From: Lachnospiraceae bacterium
GTDB lineage: Bacteria; Bacillota; Clostridia; Lachnospirales; Lachnospiraceae
Direction: 5' to 3'
Length of the DNA stretch: 64,000 bases
Assembly: GCA_024698705.1 (NCBI GenBank)
Contig: JAILQX010000027.1
Location: forward strand, 1-64,000
A program made the translations under genes and the position numbers. Below, one piece after another: positions 52,562 through 62,522 of the stretch (position 1 is the first letter of the stretch; every line of letters starts with the position of its first letter). Below the pieces are notes generated by a model. The model saw nothing but the letters and a program-made list of their open reading frames with translations, did not search any database and was not told where the DNA came from.

Positions 52562-54280
52562 ATGAAGAAGAAAGTTTTAGCACTCGTTCTTGCATGCACA
52601 ATGGTTTTTTCCATGGCAGCATGTGGCAAAGAGACTCCTGCTCCTGAAGGTGAAACAAAGCCTGAAGAAGTTGTGACTGACAACACCGACACGGAAGCAG
52701 ACACAGAAGTAGAAGCTGAACCTGAAGTTGTTTCGGAATTGACAGATGGAAAATTCGCAGAGACAAGACACATCACGGTAGAAGTTTACGATCGTGGTAA
52801 TGACGGCGGTTCAGACCCTACAAACAACATGTACACAGAGTATATCAAAAAGGGTATGCTTGAAGATCACAACGTAGAAGTTGAGTTCGTAGCAGTTCCC
52901 CGTTGGACAGAGACAGAAGAGATCAACAACCTGCTTGCAGCAGGAACAGCTCCCGACATCTGTTTGACATATTCTTATCCTACGATCCAGACATACGCTA
53001 ACATGGGCGGCGTTCTTGATCTTAACCAGTATCTTGAGCAGTACAGATCAGAACTTAACAACCTGTATGACTGGCTCGGTGACACAAACATCTACTGGAA
53101 CCAGGATGATGAGACAAAGACTATCTGGGCAATCGAAGGTAAGAGAGCTAACTCAAGACGTATCCTTACATTCGTTCGTCAGGACTGGCTTGATCAGTTA
53201 AATCTCAAAGAGCCCACAAACAAGAAGGAATTCTATGATACAATCTGTGCATTCAGAGATAACGCAGATACTCTTCTTGGCGGAGACGCAAAGAAGATGG
53301 TTCCTTTCTCAGTATCATATGACGTAGGTTGGAGAGCAGCTCTCCTTATCGAGTCAAATATCGATCCCAAGATCACTGACAAAGAGTATTACTGCAATGG
53401 TTTTGATGACAGAAAACTCACACAGAACGGAACAAAGGAAGCAATCCGTACACTTAATGCTTGGTACAACGAAGGCCTTCTTTGGAAAGATTTCGCACTT
53501 TATTCATCAGGCGATTCAAACGAAGATGATATGATGAAGGCTGGTTATGTTGGAGCATTCCAGCACAACTGGGATTATCCTTTCAGAAACGGTGAAGATT
53601 CGATCCAGGCTAACCTTGCAAGACTTGTAGGAGAAGATGCCAAGTTCGTAGCAGTTGACTGCTTCGAGAACTCAGACGGAGTTACACTTAAGTATGTTGA
53701 CTCTACAGCAGGCGACAGAAAGATCTTCTTCCCCAGCACAAATGACGAACCCCTTGCATCTATGCTTTACTTAGACTGGATCTCAGCTCCCGAGCATGTT
53801 CAGTATCTCCAGATCGGTGACGAAGGCGTTACACATAACGTACTTTCTGACGGCGCTATCGAAACAGTAGCAGCTGAAGGCGATGCTATCATGAACTCAG
53901 GTAACAATATCGACCTTACGATCACATGTAACGGTCTCCGTCTCATGGATGAGAACCTTACAGTTCTTTCAGCAGCTCATGGTTATGCAAACTGCGATCC
54001 CGCTGATGTACAGAAGGCTATCGCATATGCAGAAGCAAACATGAAGCACTCAATCAATGTTAAGACAGGCGAGATCAAAGCTGAAGACGGTATGGGCGAA
54101 GCTCTTTCAGCAAAGAGAGATATCGTATACGATACAGCAGTTGTAGCAGCTCCTGCAGATTTTGATAAGGTTTGGGACGATGCTATCGCTGATTACCTTG
54201 CAAGCGGCGGACAGGCTATCATAGATGAACGTACTTCTGCATGGGAGAAAGTTTACGGCGATTCAACAAGCGTTAAATAA
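52562..54280 (+). CDS. Extracellular solute-binding lipoprotein of the importer
   Basis: 572 residues. The signal peptide ends in a lipobox FSMAACGKE, so Cys21 is lipidated and the protein is anchored outside the cell. An acidic Thr/Glu linker runs to about residue 60. The binding domain has the LplA-type features NNLLAAGTAPDICLTYSYPTIQTYANMGGVLDLNQYL (about 115-150) and TFVRQDWLDQLNLKEPTN. It is larger than ordinary maltose-type binders, as expected for oligosaccharide ligands. GGGAGG precedes the start. Codon choice is plainer and richer in A/T-ending codons than its neighbours, consistent with strong expression. The genomic context points to (methyl)glucuronoxylan oligosaccharides. Confidence 0.92.
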   Translation: MKKKVLALVLACTMVFSMAACGKETPAPEGETKPEEVVTDNTDTEADTEVEAEPEVVSELTDGKFAETRHITVEVYDRGNDGGSDPTNNMYTEYIKKGMLEDHNVEVEFVAVPRWTETEEINNLLAAGTAPDICLTYSYPTIQTYANMGGVLDLNQYLEQYRSELNNLYDWLGDTNIYWNQDDETKTIWAIEGKRANSRRILTFVRQDWLDQLNLKEPTNKKEFYDTICAFRDNADTLLGGDAKKMVPFSVSYDVGWRAALLIESNIDPKITDKEYYCNGFDDRKLTQNGTKEAIRTLNAWYNEGLLWKDFALYSSGDSNEDDMMKAGYVGAFQHNWDYPFRNGEDSIQANLARLVGEDAKFVAVDCFENSDGVTLKYVDSTAGDRKIFFPSTNDEPLASMLYLDWISAPEHVQYLQIGDEGVTHNVLSDGAIETVAAEGDAIMNSGNNIDLTITCNGLRLMDENLTVLSAAHGYANCDPADVQKAIAYAEANMKHSINVKTGEIKAEDGMGEALSAKRDIVYDTAVVAAPADFDKVWDDAIADYLASGGQAIIDERTSAWEKVYGDSTSVK

Positions 54281-54309
54281 TATTATATGAGTTTGAAGTA
54301 ACTTTAATG

Positions 54310-54342
54310 GAGCGCTCCATCGTTGGGTGGGGCGCTCTTATT
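54310..54342 (+). terminator. Terminator after the binding-protein gene
   Basis: GAGCGC-CCA pairs with TGG-GCGCTC, followed by TTATT. The T-run is modest, so partial read-through into uxuA is possible. This would leave high binding-protein and lower enzyme levels. Confidence 0.65.
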
Positions 54343-54429
54343 AAAGAAAAGCAGGTACGATATCCGGTCTACCGCCGAGGTGGTAGTTCATAAGCCGACT
54401 TCTCTTCGAAAGGGCGGTAAAAGGATTGA

Positions 54430-54460
54430 CTTTTCGAAGGAAAGCCGACATAGTAAGGAA
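54430..54460 (+). promoter_or_regulatory. Weak promoter candidate before uxuA
   Basis: TTGACT (starting near 54426) followed after 17 bases by CATAGT is a poor but possible promoter. No GTATAC operator occurs in the 210 bases before uxuA, so the enzyme genes may depend on read-through from the importer promoter. Confidence 0.3.
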
Positions 54461-54489
54461 TGAGATAAGAGATAAACAGGAGAAACGAC

Positions 54490-55560
54490 ATGGAAATGAC
54501 ATTGAGATGGTTTGGTAAAGATTTTGACACTGTTTCGCTCAGACAGATAAGGCAGATCCCCGGTGTGACCGGAGTCATAACCACCTTATACGACACCACA
54601 CCCGGAGAGGTTTGGAGCAGGGAAAGGATACATGCACTCAGGGAAGAGGTTGAAGCACAAGGGCTTCATATCTCCGGCATCGAATCCGTAAACGTCCATG
54701 ATTCGATCAAGATCGGAACTCCTGACAGAGAACAATATATCGATAATTACATAGAAACGCTGAAAAATCTCGGAGAAGAGGACATACATCTTGTGTGCTA
54801 CAACTTCATGCCGGTATTTGACTGGACAAGGACGGAACTCGCAAGAGTCAGACCCGATGGTTCGACGGTACTTGCTTATACGCAGGCAGCCATTGATGCT
54901 CTTAATCCGGAGACCATGTTCGCATCCATCAACAAGGATGCCAACGGAGCCATACTTCCGGGCTGGGAGCCTGAGCGTATGGCTGTCATCAAGGAACTTT
55001 TCGAGATGTATAAAGATGTGGATGAGGAGAAACTATTCGAGAATCTGAAGTATTTCCTCGAAGGGATCATGCCCGTATGCAACAGATATGATATAAAGAT
55101 GGCTATACATCCGGACGATCCCGCATGGTCGGTATTTGGATTACCCAGGATAATAATCAATCTTGAAAATATAAAACGCATGATGAATATGGTCGATGAT
55201 CCGCACAACGGAGTCACATTCTGTGCCGGCTCGTACGGGACCAACAGGAAGAACGATCTACCGGGAATGATAAGAGCCCTTAAGGGTAGGATACATTTTG
55301 CACATGTAAGGAACCTCAAGTTCAATTCAGATGATGATTTTGAGGAAGCAGCTCATCTTTCGAGCGACGGTAGTTTTGATATGTATGAGATCATGAAGGC
55401 TCTTTATGACATAAAGTTTGACGGTCCCATAAGACCGGATCACGGACGTATGATCTGGGGGGAAATTGCCATGCCGGGATACGGATTATATGACAGGGCA
55501 TTGGGGGCGACATATCTGAACGGATTGTGGGAAGCCATAGATAAATCTGAGAGAAAATAA
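54490..55560 (+). CDS. uxuA: D-mannonate dehydratase
   Basis: Dehydrates D-mannonate to 2-keto-3-deoxygluconate in the cytoplasm. 356 residues. The start MTLRWFGKDFDTVSLRQIRQIPGVTGVITTLYD is the family opening. Metal and catalytic residues lie in VCYNFMPVFDWTRTEL (about residue 103), MAIHPDDPAWSVFGLPRI (about 200), FCAGSYGTNRKND and HFAHVRNLK (about 265), and IRPDHGRMIWGE (about 315). AGGAG upstream supports the start. It is followed 18 bases later by uxuB, which supplies its substrate. Confidence 0.96.
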   Translation: MEMTLRWFGKDFDTVSLRQIRQIPGVTGVITTLYDTTPGEVWSRERIHALREEVEAQGLHISGIESVNVHDSIKIGTPDREQYIDNYIETLKNLGEEDIHLVCYNFMPVFDWTRTELARVRPDGSTVLAYTQAAIDALNPETMFASINKDANGAILPGWEPERMAVIKELFEMYKDVDEEKLFENLKYFLEGIMPVCNRYDIKMAIHPDDPAWSVFGLPRIIINLENIKRMMNMVDDPHNGVTFCAGSYGTNRKNDLPGMIRALKGRIHFAHVRNLKFNSDDDFEEAAHLSSDGSFDMYEIMKALYDIKFDGPIRPDHGRMIWGEIAMPGYGLYDRALGATYLNGLWEAIDKSERK

Positions 55561-55578
55561 AGCCGGTTGAGGTGTATT

Positions 55579-57096
55579 ATGCGATTAACGGATAAAGGTC
55601 TTGAAACTAAAGGGGAGTGGGAAGCAAAGGGATACGAACTTCCGCGATATGACAGAGTAGAAGTAAAGAAAAGAACCATGCTTGAACCGACATGGATACA
55701 TTTTGGGGCAGGCAATATATTCAGGGCATTTCAGGCCAATGTATGTCAGAAACTTTTAAATGAAGGCATCATAGATAAGGGCCTGATCGTTGCGGAAGGG
55801 TATGATTATGAGATAGTTGAAAAATACAACAGACCGCACGATGACCTCAGCATACTTGTAACACTCAAGGCAGACGGAACGGTCGAAAAGACAGTTGTGG
55901 GTTCGATAGTCGAATCCTGCATCCTTGATGAGGACAACGAAAAGGAAATAGGTAGGCTCAGAGAGATATTCAGGGCGCCGTCCCTTCAGATCGTAAGCTT
56001 CACGATAACAGAAAAGGGCTACAAGACGGCAGCGTATATGAGTAAAGTCACGAGGCTTTTATATGAGCGTTTTCTTGCGGGTGCACTTCCGGTAGCCATG
56101 GTGAGCATGGATAACTGTTCACACAACGGTGACAAGCTTAAGGAAGCGGTACTTGACCTTGCGAAGAAATGGGAAGATGAGGGAAACTGTGAAAAAGGAT
56201 TTAAGGAATATGTCACGGATCCGTCCAAGGTATCATTTCCTTTAAGTATGATAGATAAGATAACACCCAGACCCGATTCGGTCATAGAAAAGATGCTTCT
56301 TGAAGACGGTATTGAAGATCTCGAGCAGATCGTTACGACTAAGAACACCTATGTTGCGCCTTTTGTAAATGCCGAGGAGACAGAATATCTTGTCATAGAG
56401 GATATCTTCCCGGCAGGAAGGGACAGGCTTGAAAAAGGCGGTATCATATTTACAGACAGGGAAACGGTCGACAAGACCGAAAAGATGAAGGTCTGCACCT
56501 GTTTGAATCCGCTCCATACGGCACTTGCAGTATTCGGATGCCTGCTTGGATATACATCCATCCATGAGGAAATGGATGATGAAACATTGAATAAACTGGT
56601 CCATAAACTGGGGCTCAAAGAAGGAATGCCCGTGGTCGTGGATCCGAAGGTGCTCTCTCCTCAGGACTTTATAGATGCGGTATTGCATAAACGTCTTCCG
56701 AATCCGTTTATGCCCGACACTCCGCAGCGTATAGCCTGTGATACATCACAGAAGCTCCCGATCCGTTTCGGTGAGACCATAAAAGCCTACAGGAAACGTG
56801 ATGACTTGAGTACCGACAGCCTGGTGCTCGTACCGCTCGTACTGGCCGGCTGGTGCAGATATCTCACGGGTATCGATGATAACGGCAATTCATTTGAATT
56901 AAGCCCTGATCCGCTCCTTGGAGAACTTAAGGGTATGGATGTAAAGGATATACTTAAGAGAGAGGATATATTTGCAGTGAATCTCTATGAAGACGGTCTT
57001 GCGGATAAGATCCTCGGCATGTATGAAGAAATGTGCGAAGGCCCTCATGCTGTAAGAAAGGTTTTGGAAAAATATGTGGACACAGTGCTGGATTGA
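55579..57096 (+). CDS. uxuB: Fructuronate reductase / mannonate oxidoreductase
   Basis: NADH-dependent interconversion of D-fructuronate and D-mannonate. It belongs to the long-chain mannitol dehydrogenase family, with the expected length of 505 residues. The ATG at 55579, preceded by GAGGTG, is chosen over the in-frame TTG at 55567. Blocks are PTWIHFGAGNIFRAFQANV (nucleotide-binding), FTITEKGYK, VSMDNCSHNGDKL, ITPRPDS, and KVCTCLNPLHTALAVFG with the catalytic Lys and Asn. The adjacent uxuA makes fructuronate a more likely substrate than tagaturonate. Its last 23 bases overlap the alpha-glucuronidase gene. Confidence 0.92.
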   Translation: MRLTDKGLETKGEWEAKGYELPRYDRVEVKKRTMLEPTWIHFGAGNIFRAFQANVCQKLLNEGIIDKGLIVAEGYDYEIVEKYNRPHDDLSILVTLKADGTVEKTVVGSIVESCILDEDNEKEIGRLREIFRAPSLQIVSFTITEKGYKTAAYMSKVTRLLYERFLAGALPVAMVSMDNCSHNGDKLKEAVLDLAKKWEDEGNCEKGFKEYVTDPSKVSFPLSMIDKITPRPDSVIEKMLLEDGIEDLEQIVTTKNTYVAPFVNAEETEYLVIEDIFPAGRDRLEKGGIIFTDRETVDKTEKMKVCTCLNPLHTALAVFGCLLGYTSIHEEMDDETLNKLVHKLGLKEGMPVVVDPKVLSPQDFIDAVLHKRLPNPFMPDTPQRIACDTSQKLPIRFGETIKAYRKRDDLSTDSLVLVPLVLAGWCRYLTGIDDNGNSFELSPDPLLGELKGMDVKDILKREDIFAVNLYEDGLADKILGMYEEMCEGPHAVRKVLEKYVDTVLD

Positions 57097-59095
57097 TTAC
57101 AGTAATCTACCGAAAAATAGTCAGGCTTATGCCGGCTATTTTTCTGCTTTGTATGTGGATGGATTTAAGAAGGATGAAGTGATCTCGACCGCATACGGAG
57201 AACTTAAGAAGGCGGCCGAAGGCTTGTACGGATGCACTCCGGAGGTTGAACTTGAGGTGCCCGAAAGTGGTATCGCATTCATCAGATCCGAGGATGAAAG
57301 TCTGGGTAAGGAAGGCTACAGGATCCATGTTAAGGATAACGTGGCTTTCATAGAAGCTGCTACGAGTGCGGCTGTGATCTACGCAACTTTCCGTTTGCTG
57401 GCTCTCATAAGAACATCTGCCCTGACGCCCGATACCGACATTACGGAGGTGCCTGACAATCCGATCAGGATGCTGGATCACTGGGACAATATGGACGGCT
57501 CGATCGAGAGAGGGTATTCGGGAAATTCATTTTTCTTCGAAGACAATGATTTGGTCATCAATGAAAGAACAACCGATTATGCGAGACTTATCGCATCTGT
57601 CGGGATCAATGCCGTTGCGATCAACAATGTCAATGTAAAGGATGCGGCCACAGATCTGGTCAATGACAGATTTATAGCCAAAGTTAGTAGGCTCACGGAA
57701 ATATTTGCCTGCTACGGCATAAAGATGTTTCTGAGCCTCAATTATGCCATGCCGATAGAATATGAGCCTGCAAGTGCCGATCCGCTCGATCCCGCGGTAA
57801 GGGAATGGTGGAAGCACAAGATGGATGAGATATACAGGGCTGTTCCCGGACTGGGCGGTTTTCTGGTAAAGGCGGACAGCGAAGGAAGACCGGGACCTTT
57901 TACATACGGAAGGAATCAGGCAGACGGAGCCAATATGCTCGCGGAAGCTATAAAGCCTCACGGCGGCATCATCATATGGAGATGCTTTGTGTATAACTGT
58001 CAGCAGGACTGGAGAGATTTAAAGACCGACAGGGCAAGAGCGGGTTATGATTATTTCAGTTCGCTGGACGGTGAATTTGCGGATAACGTGATATTACAGA
58101 TCAAAAACGGGCCGATGGATTTTCAGCCGAGAGAACCCGTATCACCGTTGTTCGGAGGATTAAGAAAGACCAATCAGATACTTGAAGTGCAGATCGCACA
58201 GGAGTATACGGGTCATCAGATCGATCTGTGTTACCTTATACCGTGGTTTAAGCAGATACTCGCATTTGAAACATATATGAACAACGATCCCGAAAGTGAT
58301 ACAACGGTGGCGGGTATAATCGGCGGACGCGCGAGAAAAGGCTCTACGGGAGGCATGGTCGCCGTTACCAACACCGGAAATGATGAAAACTGGACCGGCA
58401 ATGATCTCGCCGCAGCCAATCTGTACGGCTTCGGCCGTCTCGCATGGGATACGTCACTGGCGGCGGAAGACATAGCGCGCGAGTGGACAAGCCTTACATA
58501 TGCCGGAGATGCGGAAAAGCAGACCGCAGACGGAGAGAGGGCAGGCGATCTCATCCTAAGGCTTCTTATGGGTTCATGGCCGACCTACGAAAAATATACG
58601 GCTCCCCTCGGGATAGGCTGGATGGTCAAGGTTCACGATCATTACGGACCGAGTGTTGAGGGCTACGAATACGACAGATGGGGAACATACATAAGAGCGG
58701 ACTGGGAAGGCCTCGGAGTGGAGAGAGGACCTGAAGGTACGGGCTTTGCGCTTCAGTACAACGGTCCCAATAAGGAGATGTTCAGCGACATAGAAAAGAC
58801 CCCCGATGAACTCATCCTCTTCTTCCACAAGACAAAATACACGCATGTGCTTCATTCGGGAAAGACCGTTATCCAGCATATTTACGATACTCATTTCGAA
58901 GGATATGACGAGGTACTTAAGATGCAGAAGGACTGGCAGAAACTAAAGGGTCTGATCGATGAGAGATCATTTGCAAATGTAAGTGAAAGATTTGAGAGGC
59001 AGGCAGCAAATGCAAGGGAATGGTGCGATATCGTGAACAGCTATTTCCACAGAAGATGCGGAATTGACGACGAAAAAGGCAGAACTATCTATTAA
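57074..59095 (+). CDS. aguA: GH67 alpha-glucuronidase
   Basis: Releases (4-O-methyl)glucuronic acid from the end of aldouronic oligosaccharides derived from xylan. 673 residues without a signal peptide, so it acts inside the cell after import. It begins CWIDYSNLP, as family members do (CWLxY). The catalytic region shows FLVKADSEGRPGPFTYGR (acid, about residue 265), YFSSLDGEFADNVILQIKNGPMDFQPREP (base pair Asp/Glu, about 335-355) and LEVQIAQEYTGHQ. The C-terminal helical domain follows. It overlaps uxuB by 23 bases, and its product enters the pathway at UxaC. Confidence 0.96.
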   Translation: MWTQCWIDYSNLPKNSQAYAGYFSALYVDGFKKDEVISTAYGELKKAAEGLYGCTPEVELEVPESGIAFIRSEDESLGKEGYRIHVKDNVAFIEAATSAAVIYATFRLLALIRTSALTPDTDITEVPDNPIRMLDHWDNMDGSIERGYSGNSFFFEDNDLVINERTTDYARLIASVGINAVAINNVNVKDAATDLVNDRFIAKVSRLTEIFACYGIKMFLSLNYAMPIEYEPASADPLDPAVREWWKHKMDEIYRAVPGLGGFLVKADSEGRPGPFTYGRNQADGANMLAEAIKPHGGIIIWRCFVYNCQQDWRDLKTDRARAGYDYFSSLDGEFADNVILQIKNGPMDFQPREPVSPLFGGLRKTNQILEVQIAQEYTGHQIDLCYLIPWFKQILAFETYMNNDPESDTTVAGIIGGRARKGSTGGMVAVTNTGNDENWTGNDLAAANLYGFGRLAWDTSLAAEDIAREWTSLTYAGDAEKQTADGERAGDLILRLLMGSWPTYEKYTAPLGIGWMVKVHDHYGPSVEGYEYDRWGTYIRADWEGLGVERGPEGTGFALQYNGPNKEMFSDIEKTPDELILFFHKTKYTHVLHSGKTVIQHIYDTHFEGYDEVLKMQKDWQKLKGLIDERSFANVSERFERQAANAREWCDIVNSYFHRRCGIDDEKGRTIY

Positions 59096-59108
59096 GGAAG
59101 GACATAAG

Positions 59109-60767
59109 ATGAAATTATCGGCTCTTATCAGTGACGGAATGGTCTTACAGCGCGGTAAGGAAAATACGGTGTGGGGAAATGAATGCGCAGGCGGAGAGAA
59201 GATCGAAGTCACTATTGATTCAAAGACTGTAACCTGCGTTGCGGATCCAAACGGAGAATTCAAGATCACGCTCCCCGATGTGGATGCGGGCGGTCCGTAC
59301 GAGCTTACGATCGCTGCGGCAAATGAGAAGATCGTCATAAACGATGTATATTGCGGTGATGTCTATCTGCTCACGGGGCAGTCAAATATGGAGATACCGC
59401 TTCAAAGATGCATGGATATGTATGAGGATGAGATCAGACAGATGGATCTGCCGTACATACATTATTTTGAAGTCCCCAAGGAGGGTGCTTTCGGAGAACC
59501 CGTAAAGGATATATACAAGGGAAAATGGCTTCCCGCGACACAGGAAAACCTTTATCCGATGAGTGCGCTCGGAGTGTTTTTTGCACGTCTGGCACATGCG
59601 GATTTCAAGGTACCGATCGGACTGATACAGACAGGCGTCGGCGGAACCCATATCGAATCATATCTCAGTGAAGAGCATGTGATAAAGATGGGCAGGCTTT
59701 TAAGAGAACTTGCCAAAGAGCGAGGTGAAGATATCACTTCCTGCAATTGTGATAAGAACGACAGCTGCAAGGTATGCTACGAAAAGCAGCTTGAGCAGGA
59801 CAAGGATGACGAATGGGTTGCGATGACTGCAAAAAAAGAAGTCGAAGCACAGCAGAAGTGGAGTGAAACGCTCGATTCCAGGGATCCGGGACTTAAGGAG
59901 CACTGGGAAAGAAAGACATCGCTTTATGAAGAAGGTGAAGATGCAAAATTCGTAAATGCCCCCGGTTTCTGGGAAAATATGACCGACAACAAAGAGCTTG
60001 AAACCATAAGAGGAAGCGTATGGCTTCTTAAAAATGTCAATATACCCTCGGGCTGGACAGGGCAGGAGGTCAGACTTTATCTCGGTACACTGGTGGATGC
60101 GGATGATACATATGTCAACGGTGAACATGTCGGCAATACCGGCTACAGATTCCCGCCCAGAAGATACCGCATACCGGCCGGAGTGTTGCATGAAGGCGTT
60201 AATACGATAGTCATAAGACTCATAGTTAACGGAAGAACCGGAGGTTTTGTGCCGGAGATGCCGTATTATCTCTCATTGGGCGATGAGAAGATAGGACTTG
60301 AAGGAAAGTGGGAATTTAAGATCGGAGGTTCCCTCGACAGGGAGAGAGACGGTGATGCATTTGAAATGAGTGATGTCACGTTCTTTAATTGGAAGCCCAC
60401 GGCCCAGTACAACGGAATGGTATATCCGCTCAGGAACCTGAAGTTCAAAGGAGTACTGTTCTACCAGGGCGAAAGCAATTGTTCACATACATGGGAATAC
60501 GAATATCTCATGATCGACATGACCGAGTGCCTGCGAGAGCTTTTAGGTGAAGAGCTGCCGTTCGGATTTATACAGCTGCCGAGATTCGGAGAGCCCGGAA
60601 CAAAGGACTGGGACGAATTGAGAGAATCCCAGGCACGTGCCGCAGCCGTAATACCGAACAGCTGTATCGCGGATATTTACGATCTCGGATTTACTTACGA
60701 GCTCCATCCGCAGACCAAGAAGGAAGCGGCGGAAAGGCTGTATGAAAAGATGAAGCCGTTGCTGTAG
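59109..60767 (+). CDS. SASA-type carbohydrate acetyl esterase
   Basis: 552 residues of the sialate O-acetylesterase-like group. The ATG at 59109 with AAGGAAGG before it is used; an in-frame start at 59064 lies inside the previous gene. MKLSALISDGMVLQRG and VYLLTGQSNMEIPLQRCMD hold the catalytic Ser block (about residue 100). GVGGTHIESYLSEE follows, and a jelly-roll-like insert (VWLLKNVNIPSGWTGQEVRLYLG) lies mid-protein. The catalytic block GVLFYQGESN (about 455) and a final Asp/His segment (FTYELHPQTK) complete the site. No signal peptide is seen. In this operon it most likely removes acetyl groups from imported xylan aldouronates and not from sialic acid. Confidence 0.88.
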   Translation: MKLSALISDGMVLQRGKENTVWGNECAGGEKIEVTIDSKTVTCVADPNGEFKITLPDVDAGGPYELTIAAANEKIVINDVYCGDVYLLTGQSNMEIPLQRCMDMYEDEIRQMDLPYIHYFEVPKEGAFGEPVKDIYKGKWLPATQENLYPMSALGVFFARLAHADFKVPIGLIQTGVGGTHIESYLSEEHVIKMGRLLRELAKERGEDITSCNCDKNDSCKVCYEKQLEQDKDDEWVAMTAKKEVEAQQKWSETLDSRDPGLKEHWERKTSLYEEGEDAKFVNAPGFWENMTDNKELETIRGSVWLLKNVNIPSGWTGQEVRLYLGTLVDADDTYVNGEHVGNTGYRFPPRRYRIPAGVLHEGVNTIVIRLIVNGRTGGFVPEMPYYLSLGDEKIGLEGKWEFKIGGSLDRERDGDAFEMSDVTFFNWKPTAQYNGMVYPLRNLKFKGVLFYQGESNCSHTWEYEYLMIDMTECLRELLGEELPFGFIQLPRFGEPGTKDWDELRESQARAAAVIPNSCIADIYDLGFTYELHPQTKKEAAERLYEKMKPLL

Positions 60768-60787
60768 AAAAGCACGATGATAATACG

Positions 60788-60818
60788 TTGCATTAAGACA
60801 TCAGAGAAAAGTTATAAT
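60788..60818 (+). promoter_or_regulatory. Possible internal promoter before eda
   Basis: A consensus TATAAT (60813-60818) lies before eda, but the best upstream box, TTGCAT (60788-60793), is 19 bases away. It may add low-level expression of eda-kdgK-uxaC. Confidence 0.4.
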
Positions 60819-60835
60819 CATAAGAAGGACAGATC

Positions 60836-61474
60836 ATGAATAAGATACTTGAAGAATTGGGAAACTACGGCGTTGTTCCCGTAGTCGTATTAAACAGGAC
60901 TTCAGATGCTGCCGGGCTCGCGGATGCACTCTGCGAAGGAGGACTTAAATGTGCGGAGGTCACATTCAGGACCGATGCGGCTGAGGAGTCGATCAGGATA
61001 ATGACGAAGAACCATCCGGAAATGCTTGTGGGAGCCGGAACCGTTCTTACTACAGAGCAGGTTGACAGGGCAGTAGATGCCGGAGCAAAATTCATAGTAA
61101 GTCCGGGATTTGATCCGGAGATAGTCGACTATTGCATATCAAATGACATAGTTGTGGTACCCGGGACCGCGACACCTTCTGAAGTTGCATGGGGTGTCAA
61201 GAGAGGACTCGAGGTCGTCAAGTTCTTCCCGGCCGAACAGGCAGGAGGTCTTGCGATGATCAAAGCGATGTCGGCGCCTTACACCGGCGTGAAGTTCATG
61301 CCGACAGGAGGTATAAATGCCGGAAATCTGAAAGAATATCTTTCATTTGAAAGGATAATCGCCTGCGGAGGAAGCTGGATGGTCAAGGCCTCACTTATAG
61401 ACGCGGGAGACTTCGATACTATTAAGAAGATGACAAAAGAAGCGGTTGAACTGGTAAAGAGTTGCCGCGGCTGA
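60836..61474 (+). CDS. eda: KDPG aldolase
   Basis: Cleaves 2-keto-3-deoxy-6-phosphogluconate to pyruvate and glyceraldehyde 3-phosphate, the last step of the route. 212 residues, TIM-barrel class I aldolase. Conserved blocks are EVTFRTDAAEESI (catalytic Glu), VGAGTVLTTEQVDRAVDAGAKFIVSPGFD, and GLEVVKFFPAEQAGG with the Schiff-base Lys (about residue 132), then KFMPTGGINAGNLKEYL. AAGGAC is the ribosome site. It starts the eda-kdgK-uxaC group with 13-base and overlapping junctions. Confidence 0.96.
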   Translation: MNKILEELGNYGVVPVVVLNRTSDAAGLADALCEGGLKCAEVTFRTDAAEESIRIMTKNHPEMLVGAGTVLTTEQVDRAVDAGAKFIVSPGFDPEIVDYCISNDIVVVPGTATPSEVAWGVKRGLEVVKFFPAEQAGGLAMIKAMSAPYTGVKFMPTGGINAGNLKEYLSFERIIACGGSWMVKASLIDAGDFDTIKKMTKEAVELVKSCRG

Positions 61475-61487
61475 AGGAGAGATACGG

Positions 61488-62522
61488 ATGAGCAAAAAAG
61501 TCATAACACTCGGAGAGATCATGCTTAGACTCTCCACACCGAACAATGAAAGGTTCATACAGGCCGATGAATTTGATGTATGCTACGGCGGAGGAGAGGC
61601 AAATGTAGCGGTCTCGCTTGCCGGTTTCGGATACGATACAAGTTTTGTGACTGCCGTACCCGATCAGGCGATCGGTGAATGTGCCGTTGCTGCGCTCAGA
61701 AAATACGGTGTGGGTACGGAACATATAGTAAGATGCGGAGACAGACTTGGGATCTATTTTCTGGAGACAGGTTCCGCAATGAGGGCGAGCAATGTCATTT
61801 ATGACAGGGCTGGAAGCTCGATAGCGACGGTAACAGCCGATAAATTCGATTTCGACAGGATATTCGAGGATGCGGACTGGTTTCATTTTACCGGGATAAC
61901 CCCTGCGATAAGCGACAGTGCGGCGGCACTCGCAAAGGCTGCCTGCATAGCGGCAAAGAAGCATGGGGTGACGGTATCCGTCGATCTCAATTTCAGAAAG
62001 AAGCTGTGGACAAGTGAAAAGGCAAAGGCCGTAATGACCGATCTGATGCAATATGTGGATGTCTGCATAGGCAATGAGGAGGACGCCGATAAGGTACTGG
62101 GTTTCAAGTCAGAGAAAACGGATGTCACTAAAGGTGAACTCAATCTTGCCGGGTATGAGGATGTATTTAACAGGATGGCCGACACATTCGGCTTCAGATA
62201 TATAGTCAGTTCCCTGCGACAGTCATATTCTGCTTCCGATAACGGCTGGTCAGCGTGTATAATGAACGGAGAAACAAGAGAATTCTATCATTCGAGAGTA
62301 TATTCGATCACACCCATAGTGGACAGAGTCGGCGGAGGTGATTCATTTGCCGCAGGTGTCATCTGCGGTATGCTCGACGGTAGGGACATGAAGGATGCTC
62401 TCGAATTCGGTGTTGCGGCTTCGGCATTGAAGCACACGATACCGGGAGATTTTAACCATGTTACCAGAAGCGAAGCAGAGAACCTCGTCAAAGGTGACGG
62501 AAGCGGAAGAGTACAGAGATAA
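61488..62522 (+). CDS. kdgK: 2-keto-3-deoxygluconate kinase
   Basis: Phosphorylates KDG, the UxuA product, to KDPG for Eda. 344 residues of the PfkB/ribokinase family. It shows VCYGGGEANVAVSLAGFGYDTSFVTAVPD (N-terminal signature) and VDRVGGGDSFAAGVICGML (C-terminal signature with catalytic Asp, about residue 282). AKKHGVTVSVDLNFRKKLW and GNEEDADKVLG are typical of KdgK within the family. GGAGAG precedes the start. Its stop shares one base with the uxaC start (TAATG). Confidence 0.95.
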   Translation: MSKKVITLGEIMLRLSTPNNERFIQADEFDVCYGGGEANVAVSLAGFGYDTSFVTAVPDQAIGECAVAALRKYGVGTEHIVRCGDRLGIYFLETGSAMRASNVIYDRAGSSIATVTADKFDFDRIFEDADWFHFTGITPAISDSAAALAKAACIAAKKHGVTVSVDLNFRKKLWTSEKAKAVMTDLMQYVDVCIGNEEDADKVLGFKSEKTDVTKGELNLAGYEDVFNRMADTFGFRYIVSSLRQSYSASDNGWSACIMNGETREFYHSRVYSITPIVDRVGGGDSFAAGVICGMLDGRDMKDALEFGVAASALKHTIPGDFNHVTRSEAENLVKGDGSGRVQR